The notes under the pieces: model-generated
What the model was told of the DNA's origin: nothing
Seen by the model: only the letters and a program-made list of their open reading frames with translations
Database searches by the model: none
Shown: in pieces, positions 9,776-18,325 of the stretch
Layout: every line of letters starts with the position of its first letter
How positions within the stretch are numbered: the first letter of the stretch is position 1
NCBI RefSeq assembly: GCF_934668725.1
Contig: NZ_CAKUOF010000017.1
Location: 1-64,000, forward strand
DNA length: 64,000 bases
DNA from: an uncultured Dysgonomonas sp.
GTDB lineage: Bacteria > Bacteroidota > Bacteroidia > Bacteroidales > Dysgonomonadaceae
Direction of reading: 5' to 3'
Translations under genes and position numbers: made by a program

Positions 9776-10399
9776 TTAGCGTACATAAAAATCAAACAGT
9801 TTCTTGTCGTCCAAAAAACCCTCCAAGTGATCGTCAATATCGACACGTCCCACTCCAGCCGGAGTCCCAGTAAATATAATATCGCCGATCTTCAATGTAA
9901 AGAAACGGCTCACGTAAGCTATTATTTTATCAACTGAGTGAATCATATCAGAGGAATTTCCTATTTGAACCTGATTACTATTCTTAAGTAACTCAAATTT
10001 CAAATTATCCATAGAACTGGAAAGGTCCTCTTTGGAAACAAACTCTCCTATTACAGCTGAGTTATCAAAACCTTTAGAAAGCTCCCAAGGAAGTCCTTTC
10101 AATTTTAACTCTGACTGCAAATCTCTTGCTGTAAAATCTATTCCCACAGTCAGCTCGTCATAATAACGATGAGCAAACCTTTCTGCAATATTCTTACCTA
10201 ATCTGTTTATGCGTATTACAATTTCGACTTCATGATGAATATCATTCGAAAAATCCGGTATAAAAAAAGGTTTATTATCTTTCAATAAAGCAGAATCGGG
10301 TTTTATGAAAATAACCGGGTTATCGGTAGTAGCAGAATCAGCCCTCCCCATCTCATGATTATGCTTCTGATAATTAAGACCTACGCAAATAATCTTCAT
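9776..10399 (-). CDS. Fumarylacetoacetate hydrolase (FAH) family protein
   Basis: The 207-residue enzyme matches the compact single-domain FAH fold, whose members cleave or hydrate acylpyruvates and related 2-keto acids with a divalent metal. Supporting motifs are HHEVEIVIRINRLGKNI (metal-ligand glutamates), GIDFTARDLQ, WELSKGFDNSAVIG and GDIIFTGTPAGVG. The exact substrate cannot be told from sequence; acylpyruvase or oxaloacetate-type activities are typical of small members. It begins a minus-strand run leading into porU, porV, ispF and mnmD, and is divergent from pyrE. A -7 box lies 40 nt upstream. Confidence 0.85.
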   Translation of the reverse strand: MKIICVGLNYQKHNHEMGRADSATTDNPVIFIKPDSALLKDNKPFFIPDFSNDIHHEVEIVIRINRLGKNIAERFAHRYYDELTVGIDFTARDLQSELKLKGLPWELSKGFDNSAVIGEFVSKEDLSSSMDNLKFELLKNSNQVQIGNSSDMIHSVDKIIAYVSRFFTLKIGDIIFTGTPAGVGRVDIDDHLEGFLDDKKLFDFYVR

Positions 10400-10438
10400 C
10401 CTTAATGTGTCAAATTAGAATACAATATACAGAATTTG

Positions 10439-10446
10439 CAAAGATA
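10439..10446 (-). promoter_or_regulatory. Putative -7 box for the FAH-porU-porV-ispF-mnmD run
   Basis: On the minus strand this reads TATCTTTG, a strong match to TAnnTTTG, 40 nt before the FAH-family ATG. I see no convincing -33 TTTG, so confidence is moderate. Confidence 0.5.
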
Positions 10447-10564
10447 AAAATATTTTCCTACTAAAATGACGATATTAATGGATACAACACTTATTATTAT
10501 ACATAAAACCCTAAAGAATCAAAAAAATAGATACAATTGTATAACTCATATCTACCATTATATC

Positions 10565-10572
10565 TATATTTG
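10565..10572 (+). promoter_or_regulatory. Putative -7 box of pyrE operon
   Basis: TATATTTG lies 37 nt before the pyrE ATG at 10610. A TTG sits about 25 nt further upstream, a longer spacer than usual. The box also argues against the upstream ORF extension to 10466 being translated. Confidence 0.45.
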
Positions 10573-10609
10573 TACTGCAATTTGTTATATTTATTTTATC
10601 CCACAGACT

Positions 10610-11239
10610 ATGAATACCTTGGAAAAAATGACAGCAGAAAAGCTGCTTAGGATTAAGGCTATAAAGCTTCAACCATCAAATCCGTTTACATGGGCGTCCG
10701 GATGGAAGTCTCCCATATATTGCGATAATAGGAAACTTTTCTCTTATCCAGCAATCCGCAATTTCGTAAAAATCGAGCTTAGTCGTTTGGCTATGGAAAA
10801 ATACCCTGATGCCGATGCTGTAGCAGGTGTAGCAACGGGAGCTATCACTCCGGGAGCATTAGTTGCCGATGCACTAGGTTTACCTTTTGTATATGTACGT
10901 GCGACACCCAAAGATCACGGATTGGAAAACCTTATTGAAGGCGAATTGAAACCCAACAGCAAAGTATTGGTCATAGAAGATCTGATCTCAACCGGAGGAA
11001 GCAGCCTTAAAGCCGTGGAGGCTATTAAGAGAGATGGTTCTGAAGTAATCGGTATGATTGCCATATTTAACTATGGTTTACCAATTTCAAAAGAAAATTT
11101 CACGAAATCAGGTGTAGAGCTTACCACGCTTACCAATTACGATGCAGTATTAGGTGAAGCGTTAAGAATCGATTATATAGACGAATCGGAGCTTGAAACA
11201 CTTCAGGAATGGAAAAAAGATCCTGCAAACTGGAAATAA
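10610..11239 (+). CDS. pyrE: Orotate phosphoribosyltransferase
   Basis: PyrE joins orotate to PRPP to form orotidine 5'-phosphate in pyrimidine synthesis. The 209-residue product shows FTWASGWKSPIYCDNR near the N-terminus, the substrate loop region VRATPKDHG and the PRPP-binding motif VLVIEDLISTGGS. The open frame extends to 10466, but that tail is AT-rich and unlike the family; ATG 10610 gives a normal start. It opens a plus-strand run with an SRPBCC gene, argH and serB. Confidence 0.95.
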   Translation: MNTLEKMTAEKLLRIKAIKLQPSNPFTWASGWKSPIYCDNRKLFSYPAIRNFVKIELSRLAMEKYPDADAVAGVATGAITPGALVADALGLPFVYVRATPKDHGLENLIEGELKPNSKVLVIEDLISTGGSSLKAVEAIKRDGSEVIGMIAIFNYGLPISKENFTKSGVELTTLTNYDAVLGEALRIDYIDESELETLQEWKKDPANWK

Positions 11240-11252
11240 GGTTACAAACCTT
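11238..11252. repeat. Stop-embedded micro-palindrome after pyrE
   Basis: AAGGTT-ACA-AACCTT overlaps the last two bases of the pyrE TAA stop and is followed by a T-run, so on the plus strand it could act as a weak terminator. The next gene starts 83 nt downstream on the same strand. Confidence 0.7.
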
Positions 11253-11321
11253 TTTTCCTCCTTTTGCAAGGACTATAGTTAGAATCTTTGATAGTACTTT
11301 TATTTACTTAATATCGTAAAA

Positions 11322-11750
11322 ATGGCAGAATATATCAGCGATATAAAAACAATACCTTATTCGGATCAGGATGTTTTTTCGGTTTTATCAGACCTGAGAA
11401 AATTAGACTTGATTAAAGACAAAATACCTCAGGACAAAATCAAAGATTTTTCATATGATCAAGATTCTTGTACCGTAACAGTAGACCCAATTGGCAAAGT
11501 TCGATTTGTTATTGTGGAACGTGAACCTAATTCTACCATTAAATTTGAAGCAGAACAACTTCCTTTCAAATTGAATTTATGGATTCAATTGAAACAATCT
11601 ACTACAGAAGAAACAAAAATGAAGCTGACCGTAAAAGCTGACATAAATGCTTTCTTAAAACCCATGATATCTAAACCATTGCAAAATGGGCTTGATAAAA
11701 TGGCTGAGACATTGGCCACTATACCTTATGGTGATTTAGCCGGAAAGTAA
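11322..11750 (+). CDS. SRPBCC (START/Bet v1-like) family protein
   Basis: A 142-residue cytoplasmic protein with no signal peptide. The N-terminal pattern (short strand, then a helix 'DQDVFSVLSDLRKLDLIKDKIP'), strands with basic and acidic alternation, and a long C-terminal amphipathic helix ending 'MAETLATIP' fit the SRPBCC helix-grip fold that encloses hydrophobic ligands. No catalytic residue is identifiable. It lies between pyrE and argH, with micro-palindromes on both sides, so it is probably co-transcribed. Homologues beside pyrE in other Bacteroidales make the pairing likely to be conserved, but the ligand and function are unknown. Confidence 0.72.
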   Translation: MAEYISDIKTIPYSDQDVFSVLSDLRKLDLIKDKIPQDKIKDFSYDQDSCTVTVDPIGKVRFVIVEREPNSTIKFEAEQLPFKLNLWIQLKQSTTEETKMKLTVKADINAFLKPMISKPLQNGLDKMAETLATIPYGDLAGK

Positions 11751-11765
11751 GGGTCGATGACCCTT
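11749..11765. repeat. Stop-embedded micro-palindrome before argH
   Basis: AAGGGTC-GAT-GACCCTT has perfect 7-bp arms and a 3-nt loop. Its first two bases are the end of the upstream TAA stop. A T-rich stretch follows. Confidence 0.72.
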
Positions 11766-11826
11766 TTGTTGTTTTGGGAATACTGAATAAATAATTGAAA
11801 TTGCTTAATTAAGGAAAAGTTGACGA

Positions 11827-13167
11827 ATGAAACTTTGGCAAAAAAATACACTGGTTAATAAAGATATAGAAGAGTATACGGTTGGTCACGATAGAGAAAT
11901 GGATTTATATCTGGCAAAACATGATGTAATGGGCTCTATGGCTCACATAACCATGCTCGAATCAATCGGATTACTTGCAAAAGAGGAATTACATATCCTA
12001 CTTAAAGAGCTCAAATCAATATATAATACAATAGAAGAAGGTCATTTTACCATAGAAAATGATGTAGAAGACGTTCACTCACAAATAGAATTAATACTTA
12101 CCCGTAAATTGGGCGATGTGGGGAAAAAGATTCACAGCGGCCGTTCGAGAAACGATCAGGTACTGGTCGATCTAAAACTTTTCACCAGAGAGCAAATTAA
12201 AACTGTAGTAGAATCGGTATCAGATCTTATCGAGATACTTTTACAACAAAGCGAAAAGTATAAAAATGTCCTCATACCCGGTTATACTCACTTACAAATA
12301 GCAATGCCATCGTCATTCGGATTGTGGTTTGGCGCTTATGCAGAGAGCCTTGTTGATGATTTACAGTTACTTCTGGCTGCATTTAAAATTTGTAACCGAA
12401 ACCCTTTAGGCTCTGCTGCCGGATATGGTTCTTCATTCCCATTAAACAGGCAATTAACAACAGATTTGTTAGGATTCGATTCTATGAATTACAATGTTGT
12501 ATATGCTCAGATGGGAAGAGGTAAGATGGAACGTACCGTAGGCTTTGCCATCGCTGGCATAGCGGCAACCCTATCTAAACTATCTTTTGATGCATGTATG
12601 TATAATAGTCAGAACTTTGGATTTATAAAATTACCCGACGAATATACTACAGGATCGAGTATTATGCCTCACAAAAAAAATCCTGATGTATTTGAACTTT
12701 CGCGTGCAAAATGTAACAAGCTGCAAGCATTACCAACAGAAATCACTTTGATAACCAATAACCTTCCTTCAGGCTACTTTAGAGACATGCAGCTTATCAA
12801 AGAAATCTTCTTGCCTTCTTTTGATGAGCTAAATAACTGCATTTCTATGATTGGTCGTATGATAAGCGAGATTAGAGTAAATGAAGAGGCTATCAATGAT
12901 GACAAATACATCTATATATTTAGTGTAGAAGAGGTCAACCGCTTAGTATTAGAAGGCATGCCTTTCAGGGATGCTTATAAGAAAGTAGGTTTGGATATAG
13001 AAAGCGGTAAATTCTCACACAACCGACAAGTGAATCATACCCACGAAGGCAGTATAGGTAATTTATGCAATGAAAAAATAGAATTATTAAGACAAAATAT
13101 AGTAGATCAGTTTGATTTCTCCTCAATAGAGGCTGCCGAATCAAAATTATTAAACTCTGCCAATTAA
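11827..13167 (+). CDS. argH: Argininosuccinate lyase
   Basis: ArgH splits argininosuccinate into arginine and fumarate, the last step of arginine synthesis. The 446-residue protein has the fumarase/aspartase superfamily signature GSSIMPHKKNPD with the catalytic-loop serine, plus GRSRNDQV and GYTHLQIAMPS, which bind substrate. His replaces the more common Gln in the signature (MPHKKNP versus MPQKKNP), a variant seen in this phylum. Length is close to the family norm of about 450-460. It is the third gene of the pyrE run, and no other arg gene is present in the window. Confidence 0.95.
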   Translation: MKLWQKNTLVNKDIEEYTVGHDREMDLYLAKHDVMGSMAHITMLESIGLLAKEELHILLKELKSIYNTIEEGHFTIENDVEDVHSQIELILTRKLGDVGKKIHSGRSRNDQVLVDLKLFTREQIKTVVESVSDLIEILLQQSEKYKNVLIPGYTHLQIAMPSSFGLWFGAYAESLVDDLQLLLAAFKICNRNPLGSAAGYGSSFPLNRQLTTDLLGFDSMNYNVVYAQMGRGKMERTVGFAIAGIAATLSKLSFDACMYNSQNFGFIKLPDEYTTGSSIMPHKKNPDVFELSRAKCNKLQALPTEITLITNNLPSGYFRDMQLIKEIFLPSFDELNNCISMIGRMISEIRVNEEAINDDKYIYIFSVEEVNRLVLEGMPFRDAYKKVGLDIESGKFSHNRQVNHTHEGSIGNLCNEKIELLRQNIVDQFDFSSIEAAESKLLNSAN

Positions 13168-13182
13168 GGTCAAAGAGACTTT
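13166..13182. repeat. Stop-embedded micro-palindrome after argH
   Basis: AAGGTC-AAAGA-GACTTT forms a 6-bp stem with one G-U pair, begins within the argH TAA stop and is followed by a T-rich tail. serB starts 84 nt downstream on the same strand. Confidence 0.6.
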
Positions 13183-13265
13183 ATTATTGCTTCGGTAAGT
13201 ATAATAACTAGAGCTAGTTCTCTATATAAACGTAGTATTAAATTTACACTACTTAAAATTTAAGA

Positions 13266-14489
13266 ATGGAGGATACTGAAATTATTTTAGTACGCATATC
13301 GGGACAAGACCGTCCGGGTGTGACCACTGCTTTAACAGCAATATTAGGACATTACAATGCCACTATACTTGATCTCGGACAGGCAAATATACATCATTCG
13401 CTTTCGTTAGCAATAATGTTTGAGTCTCAAACCGAAAAATCAGGATATATTCTTAAAGATCTATTATTTAAGGCTGACGAACTAGGTGTTAATGTCAGAT
13501 TCTCTCACTTGAGTAAAGAAGCTTATTCTACTTGGGTAAATCTTCAAGGAAAAAATCGTTATACTGTTACTATTTTAGGACGTGAGCTAAATGCCACACA
13601 TATATCCATAGTAACACAAGTATTATTGGATAATAAACTTAACATTGAGAAGATCACACGTCTGACTTCTCGCATTCCATTGAATAAGAAAGATAGAATC
13701 GGTCGGTCTTGTATCGAATTATCGGTTCGTGGAACTATAGAACATTTTAAGGAACTGCAAAAAACATTCCTTACTCTTTCTGCAAAATATCAAATTGATA
13801 TTGCTTTCCAAGAAGAGAGTATGTATCGCCGAATGCGCCGTTTAATATGCTTCGATATGGATTCAACTCTTATCCAAACAGAGGTTATAGATGAACTTGC
13901 CGATCGTGCAGGTGTAGGAGAGGAAGTAAGAGCTATTACCGAGTCGGCCATGAGAGGAGAAATAGACTTTTCGGAAAGCTTCAAAAGAAGAGTCAGTCTT
14001 TTGAAAGGGTTAGATGAATCAGTCATGAAAGAAATTGCCGAAAATCTACCTATAACAGAAGGAATGACCCGATTAGTACGTATTTTGAAAAAGAGTGGAT
14101 ACAAGATAGCTATCCTTTCGGGTGGATTTACTTATTTTGGTAATCACTTAAAAGAAAAATACGGGTTTGACTATGTATATGCCAACGAATTGGAAATTGA
14201 AGACGGCAAACTTACAGGAAAACATGTTGGGGATATTGTAGATGGTAAACGTAAAGCCGAACTGTTACGTTTAATTGCTCAAGTCGAAAAAGTAGATTTA
14301 AAACAAACAGTAGCCGTAGGCGATGGAGCAAATGATTTACAAATGTTGGCCACTGCCGGATTAGGAATTGCTTTCCATGCAAAACCTAAAGTTAAAGAGA
14401 ATGCGCAACAATCTTTATCTACTGTAGGACTCGATGGTATATTGTATTTCTTGGGATACAGAGATTCAATGCTTGAAGGAGATTATTAA
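13266..14489 (+). CDS. serB: Phosphoserine phosphatase with N-terminal ACT domains
   Basis: SerB dephosphorylates O-phosphoserine, the last step of serine synthesis. The first ~190 residues form two ACT-like regulatory regions (opening 'VRISGQDRPGVTTALTAIL'), followed by a HAD phosphatase. HAD motif I is DMDSTLIQTEVIDELA (nucleophile Asp), motif II is LSGGFTYF, and motif III/IV is VGDGANDLQML. The 407-residue two-part architecture is common in Bacteroidota. The ACT region may bind serine for feedback control, which is inferred from the family. A strong bidirectional terminator lies 15 nt after the stop. A serine dehydratase is also in the window, at 61.6 kb. Confidence 0.93.
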   Translation: MEDTEIILVRISGQDRPGVTTALTAILGHYNATILDLGQANIHHSLSLAIMFESQTEKSGYILKDLLFKADELGVNVRFSHLSKEAYSTWVNLQGKNRYTVTILGRELNATHISIVTQVLLDNKLNIEKITRLTSRIPLNKKDRIGRSCIELSVRGTIEHFKELQKTFLTLSAKYQIDIAFQEESMYRRMRRLICFDMDSTLIQTEVIDELADRAGVGEEVRAITESAMRGEIDFSESFKRRVSLLKGLDESVMKEIAENLPITEGMTRLVRILKKSGYKIAILSGGFTYFGNHLKEKYGFDYVYANELEIEDGKLTGKHVGDIVDGKRKAELLRLIAQVEKVDLKQTVAVGDGANDLQMLATAGLGIAFHAKPKVKENAQQSLSTVGLDGILYFLGYRDSMLEGDY

Positions 14490-14503
14490 AAAGTAATCAA
14501 ATA

Positions 14504-14541
14504 TAAAAACAAAGTCCCGAAGATTTCCGGGACTTTGTTTT
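14504..14541. terminator. Bidirectional intrinsic terminator, serB / lyase
   Basis: Stem AAAACAAAGTCCCG paired with CGGGACTTTGTTTT around a 9-nt loop, with A-run before and T-run after. It lies between the convergent serB (+) and polysaccharide lyase (-) genes and should serve both. Confidence 0.88.
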
Positions 14542-14553
14542 TGGATATAGACT

Positions 14554-17500
14554 TTATTTGACCATTAATTTTATACTTTCATTTAATTCAGGATTCATAT
14601 TATCCTTGATTGATAATATAAATACTCCTGATGGTAACCTGGAAGAATTAATAGAATGGTCTTTCGTTATAACTTGCGTACGACCTGACATATCTATAAT
14701 TCTAATCTCAGCAGTATTGGTTTGTATCGGAAAATCTATAAATAATATATCTCCTCGTAATACAGGATTAGGATATATCACAGTATTTGTTTTTATTTCA
14801 CTAATAGTTTCAATTGATCTGAGTGTAGATGCTAATGTCTTAAACCTGACCAATAATTTAGGATGTTTATTTACATCGGATGATTCTTTCGAATAGAATT
14901 GTGCATCCGTTTTTCCATCACTTCCTTTAGTTGTTGATGAAACATGTAATGAAATGACTCTGTTACCTTTCTTATATTCAGACTTAAGATATTCCGTAAT
15001 ATCAAAAAGCACATCATTCCCTGCAGGTAAACCATTAGCAGAAGAAATAACTGCTCCTAAAGCAGATGGCCTGTTTGTCCACGTTAAGGTTGACTCTGTC
15101 CATATATTTGCTACCGGTATAATTTGCCAACTGGTGCTTTGGATAGAAGTATTAGCGTACGATACAGACAATTTTAAGGAGACATTATCTATTTCATCAA
15201 AACTGGTATTTTCGAGATTAAATTTAAAATAAACTTCCCGATTATAACCGTCGCCATCTTTTTTAATTGTCAAAGTATTTGTCGCCCCATAATTTGTATT
15301 TGCAAAAGTACCATCTCTTACCCAGGCATCTTCGACAGCAGTAAATTCGGACGATTCCATATTACTTTCTCCTTTTTCCTGTAACATTAATTGTGGAGCC
15401 TTAAGAGGATCACTTCCTTCTTTGGAATAGAATTGTGCATCCGTTTTTCCATCAGTTCCTCTGGTTATAGATGAAATATGTAAACTTAAGGTTTTACTAT
15501 TATTCTTAATTTCACTCAATACAGCCTGAGTTATATCCACCATAATATTCGATCCGGCAGTAACCGTCGGAACTGTCGTTATTATATTAGCAGTGGCAGG
15601 TCTATTATTCCATGTTATACTTTTCTCGCTCCATGTATTATCAGCGACATATCCTATATTCCACTGAGTATCATGAATTGATGTATTAGAGTTTGCTACA
15701 TACAGTGCTAAAAATATATTTTGATATTTATTTATATCGATATTCTGTAAATCGAATTTAATATAAGCTTCGCGATTATAGCCATCTCCATCTTTTTTCA
15801 CAACTAAAGTATTGGTTGTTCCATAATTCGTATTTGCATAATCTCCATCTCTTACCCAAGAGTCTTCTATTGCATAAATATATTTATACTTAACTGAAAT
15901 ATATTCCGGAGTTTCTTCATTTACAACATATCTGTAAGTAGATCCGGCATAAGGATCAGGATACTTAGGTAATGTACACTTCAACTCTTTAGTTCCTTCT
16001 ACAATGGGAAATTGGGTTCGTAAAGTAATGTTAGACTGCACTCTCGATGGATCTGAAATATGAAGTTCAACCTCAGATGTTCCTATATTTTTAACTATTA
16101 AGGCACATCCCCTGTCTGCATAAATTGAAATATCGCCTTCTGTAAATGTGGCAGCCTTATAAAAAATCAAACTTAAAATATTCAACCCTTTATGTCTTAC
16201 GACCTGGACCGAATCTGTATTTGCCAATATCTCAATATCAGCATTAGAATAGGCATTCATTTCTGCTGATGTAGTTTTATTAGGAACAACGATATATGCA
16301 TAACTCCCCCCACTTGGTTTTAGTCCATGATTAAACCACATTTTAAATACCTCTTTTGTAATCATCTCATCAGAAGAAGGGGTATTAATCGATTTCCATG
16401 TTCCAGTCTGGTTTTGATTAGTGATAGAAATATTTCCCCCTTGAGGAAAAATATAACCTACCCCATTGTGTAAGACCCATGACAGACCTTCATAATTATG
16501 TGAACCTTTAGATAAAATAGTTTCAGCTCCATTTGTATTGGCAATCACACTTCCTTGAAGCAGACTTTGATTAAGTGTTGTATTTATTGCCTGTGATGCC
16601 GTTGATGTTATACCTGCTCCAAGGCAAACAACCTCATTGTCAAAAAAGAACCATGATTTTTTAGCTGTTGTATTAATATTGTAATTGTTATCATTCAACC
16701 AATAAGTACTTGCACCATATTTTCCATCGGAAACCCCTCCGGCAAAAACACTTGTACCCAGCTGCCCCCATTGTGCCGGTTTGGGTATAGAGGTTAAAGA
16801 TGGCGCTGTTACACCGGGTATTTTCGCCCAATCCCATACAGGAAAAATATCTACATATTCATCACCATTAATAGCAATATCAGTTGCTCCGTCTGTAAGG
16901 AAGTATCCTTTAAGGTTTTCTTCATTGCCATTCTCATTCCTACATGTATATTTCGATGCAGTTCGTACATCGAAGGTATAACCTGAACGTTGATGCAATG
17001 TATAATCAGACCGCCAAAAATGAGTATTCGATGGCTTCAGTCCATATCCGGGGGACTCTGTTCCTCTTAAGCGCTTTACTGCTGCATCATATTCCTCTGT
17101 ATTCGCAGGATCAAGTGCAATCATCCGATTCACAACTGTTGCAAAACCTGATTGACTAAGACCGTTTTTACGGCTCACTCCACGTCCCAGTACATTATAA
17201 AGAAAATATTTTCCTCTCAAGATCGGTAAATAAATATTTCTCATGAATTTACTTAGTAGCTCCAATTTCTCTCCAGACAGAGCATAAGGCGTATTTACCA
17301 TATATTCGGCAATACTTGATATACCATTCACAAATACATGGCCGTAACCTCCCACATATAACTGATTACCATGCTGCTGATACGAGAAGTCATGTTGAAG
17401 TCCCTCTCCTGTTGTCAAAAATATAGGAAAATATACTTGATCTGCCCCAAAAGATAATACAGCGGTATCTTTGGTCAAACACCCCCTATATATCCAATGT

Positions 17501-18120
17501 GTAGCAATATCCAGTTTATTAGCTCCGGTTCCTTGTGAACCGGGCTCATCAGGTTTTCCCCCTTCACTTTTCATACGATTTATCAGTTTATTTTCCAGGT
17601 CTGCCGGTAATGACTGCGCTCCTGAACGCATAAGAATCAACATAACACCCATTCGCTGAGGACAAGCAATCTTTTGCTGATACCAATTGGTACTTAAAGG
17701 ATGTTTATCATACCAAAAACCGAGCATCTTTACAATCGTATTATAAACGGTCGTATCCCCCCAGTATTTGCTATTAGTCATTGTGTAAGCAAGTACCATG
17801 CTCTTCATCCTGTCTAAGTGCCCAATCGGTTTCCAATCAGTCTGGGCATTATCTGCATAATCAATATCCGGAAAAGAACCATCTTCCTGTATAACGGACA
17901 AATAATAAGTAGTATTATTTTCCATAGTCGCCACATTAACACTTTTATGAGCAGATTGAATGCGACCCATAATTACATCAAATACATCAGCCGTTATACC
18001 ATCTGATGCTTGATTCTGGGATGCATAAAGCCCATCAAAAGATGTTAATCCAATAAGTAGAATAAAAAAATTCAGCCAATTCCTATTCACATAGAAATGC
18101 TTTTTAATAATGTTTTTCAT
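14554..18120 (-). CDS. Secreted family 8 polysaccharide lyase with two DNRLRE modules and T9SS tail
   Basis: A 1188-residue extracellular enzyme. After a signal peptide comes an alpha-toroid and beta-sandwich polysaccharide lyase family 8 region (about residues 40-740), which beta-eliminates uronic-acid glycans such as hyaluronan, chondroitin or xanthan. Likely catalytic residues lie in GANKLD (Asn), HDFSYQQHGNQLYVGGYG (His, Tyr) and LGRGVSR (Arg). Two tandem DNRLRE/CBM96-like modules follow (about 745-900 and 925-1080), each opening E-D-x-W-V-R-D-G. The C-terminus (IYPNPV, then LPSGVFILSI) is a type A sorting domain for type IX export. ATG 18120 is chosen; the upstream extension is unlikely. 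No sus genes flank it, so substrate is undetermined. Confidence 0.85.
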   Translation of the reverse strand: MKNIIKKHFYVNRNWLNFFILLIGLTSFDGLYASQNQASDGITADVFDVIMGRIQSAHKSVNVATMENNTTYYLSVIQEDGSFPDIDYADNAQTDWKPIGHLDRMKSMVLAYTMTNSKYWGDTTVYNTIVKMLGFWYDKHPLSTNWYQQKIACPQRMGVMLILMRSGAQSLPADLENKLINRMKSEGGKPDEPGSQGTGANKLDIATHWIYRGCLTKDTAVLSFGADQVYFPIFLTTGEGLQHDFSYQQHGNQLYVGGYGHVFVNGISSIAEYMVNTPYALSGEKLELLSKFMRNIYLPILRGKYFLYNVLGRGVSRKNGLSQSGFATVVNRMIALDPANTEEYDAAVKRLRGTESPGYGLKPSNTHFWRSDYTLHQRSGYTFDVRTASKYTCRNENGNEENLKGYFLTDGATDIAINGDEYVDIFPVWDWAKIPGVTAPSLTSIPKPAQWGQLGTSVFAGGVSDGKYGASTYWLNDNNYNINTTAKKSWFFFDNEVVCLGAGITSTASQAINTTLNQSLLQGSVIANTNGAETILSKGSHNYEGLSWVLHNGVGYIFPQGGNISITNQNQTGTWKSINTPSSDEMITKEVFKMWFNHGLKPSGGSYAYIVVPNKTTSAEMNAYSNADIEILANTDSVQVVRHKGLNILSLIFYKAATFTEGDISIYADRGCALIVKNIGTSEVELHISDPSRVQSNITLRTQFPIVEGTKELKCTLPKYPDPYAGSTYRYVVNEETPEYISVKYKYIYAIEDSWVRDGDYANTNYGTTNTLVVKKDGDGYNREAYIKFDLQNIDINKYQNIFLALYVANSNTSIHDTQWNIGYVADNTWSEKSITWNNRPATANIITTVPTVTAGSNIMVDITQAVLSEIKNNSKTLSLHISSITRGTDGKTDAQFYSKEGSDPLKAPQLMLQEKGESNMESSEFTAVEDAWVRDGTFANTNYGATNTLTIKKDGDGYNREVYFKFNLENTSFDEIDNVSLKLSVSYANTSIQSTSWQIIPVANIWTESTLTWTNRPSALGAVISSANGLPAGNDVLFDITEYLKSEYKKGNRVISLHVSSTTKGSDGKTDAQFYSKESSDVNKHPKLLVRFKTLASTLRSIETISEIKTNTVIYPNPVLRGDILFIDFPIQTNTAEIRIIDMSGRTQVITKDHSINSSRLPSGVFILSIKDNMNPELNESIKLMVK
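14880..15885. repeat. Intragenic domain duplication inside the lyase gene
   Basis: Two stretches about 540 bp apart share long near-identical DNA, for example the 'tagaattgtgcatccgtt' string near 14894 and 15428, and the region around 15285-15330 versus 15829-15874. They encode equivalent parts of the two DNRLRE modules, so the duplication is fairly recent or under gene conversion. Confidence 0.75.
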
Positions 18121-18255
18121 GTTCCTAAATTTAAAGTTTGTAATTCTGTGTACAGTTAAGCTCTGTAATACGTTCAAAATATAGTATATTATACCCATAC
18201 CGCAATGCTTATTCTTTAATTTAACACTTACATCAATTACGAATACATAAAAAAA

Positions 18256-18287
18256 CTAGCCCTACTTCCTTTCAGAAGCAGGGCTAG
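18256..18287 (-). terminator. Intrinsic terminator of nrdJ
   Basis: Thirteen-bp stem CTAGCCCT(A/G)CTTC with a 6-nt loop. On the minus strand it is followed by seven T residues, 39 nt after the nrdJ stop. Confidence 0.88.
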
Positions 18288-18325
18288 AGACAATATGTTA
18301 AATTAATATCTGGATCAATTCAAAA

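Noticed and set aside
10466..10609. N-terminal extension of pyrE
   Set aside because: The extra 48 residues are AT-rich and not PyrE-like, and a -7 promoter box lies inside the stretch.
14554..18120. Lyase gene as horizontally acquired island
   Set aside because: Base composition is like its neighbours and there are no flanking mobile elements or direct repeats.
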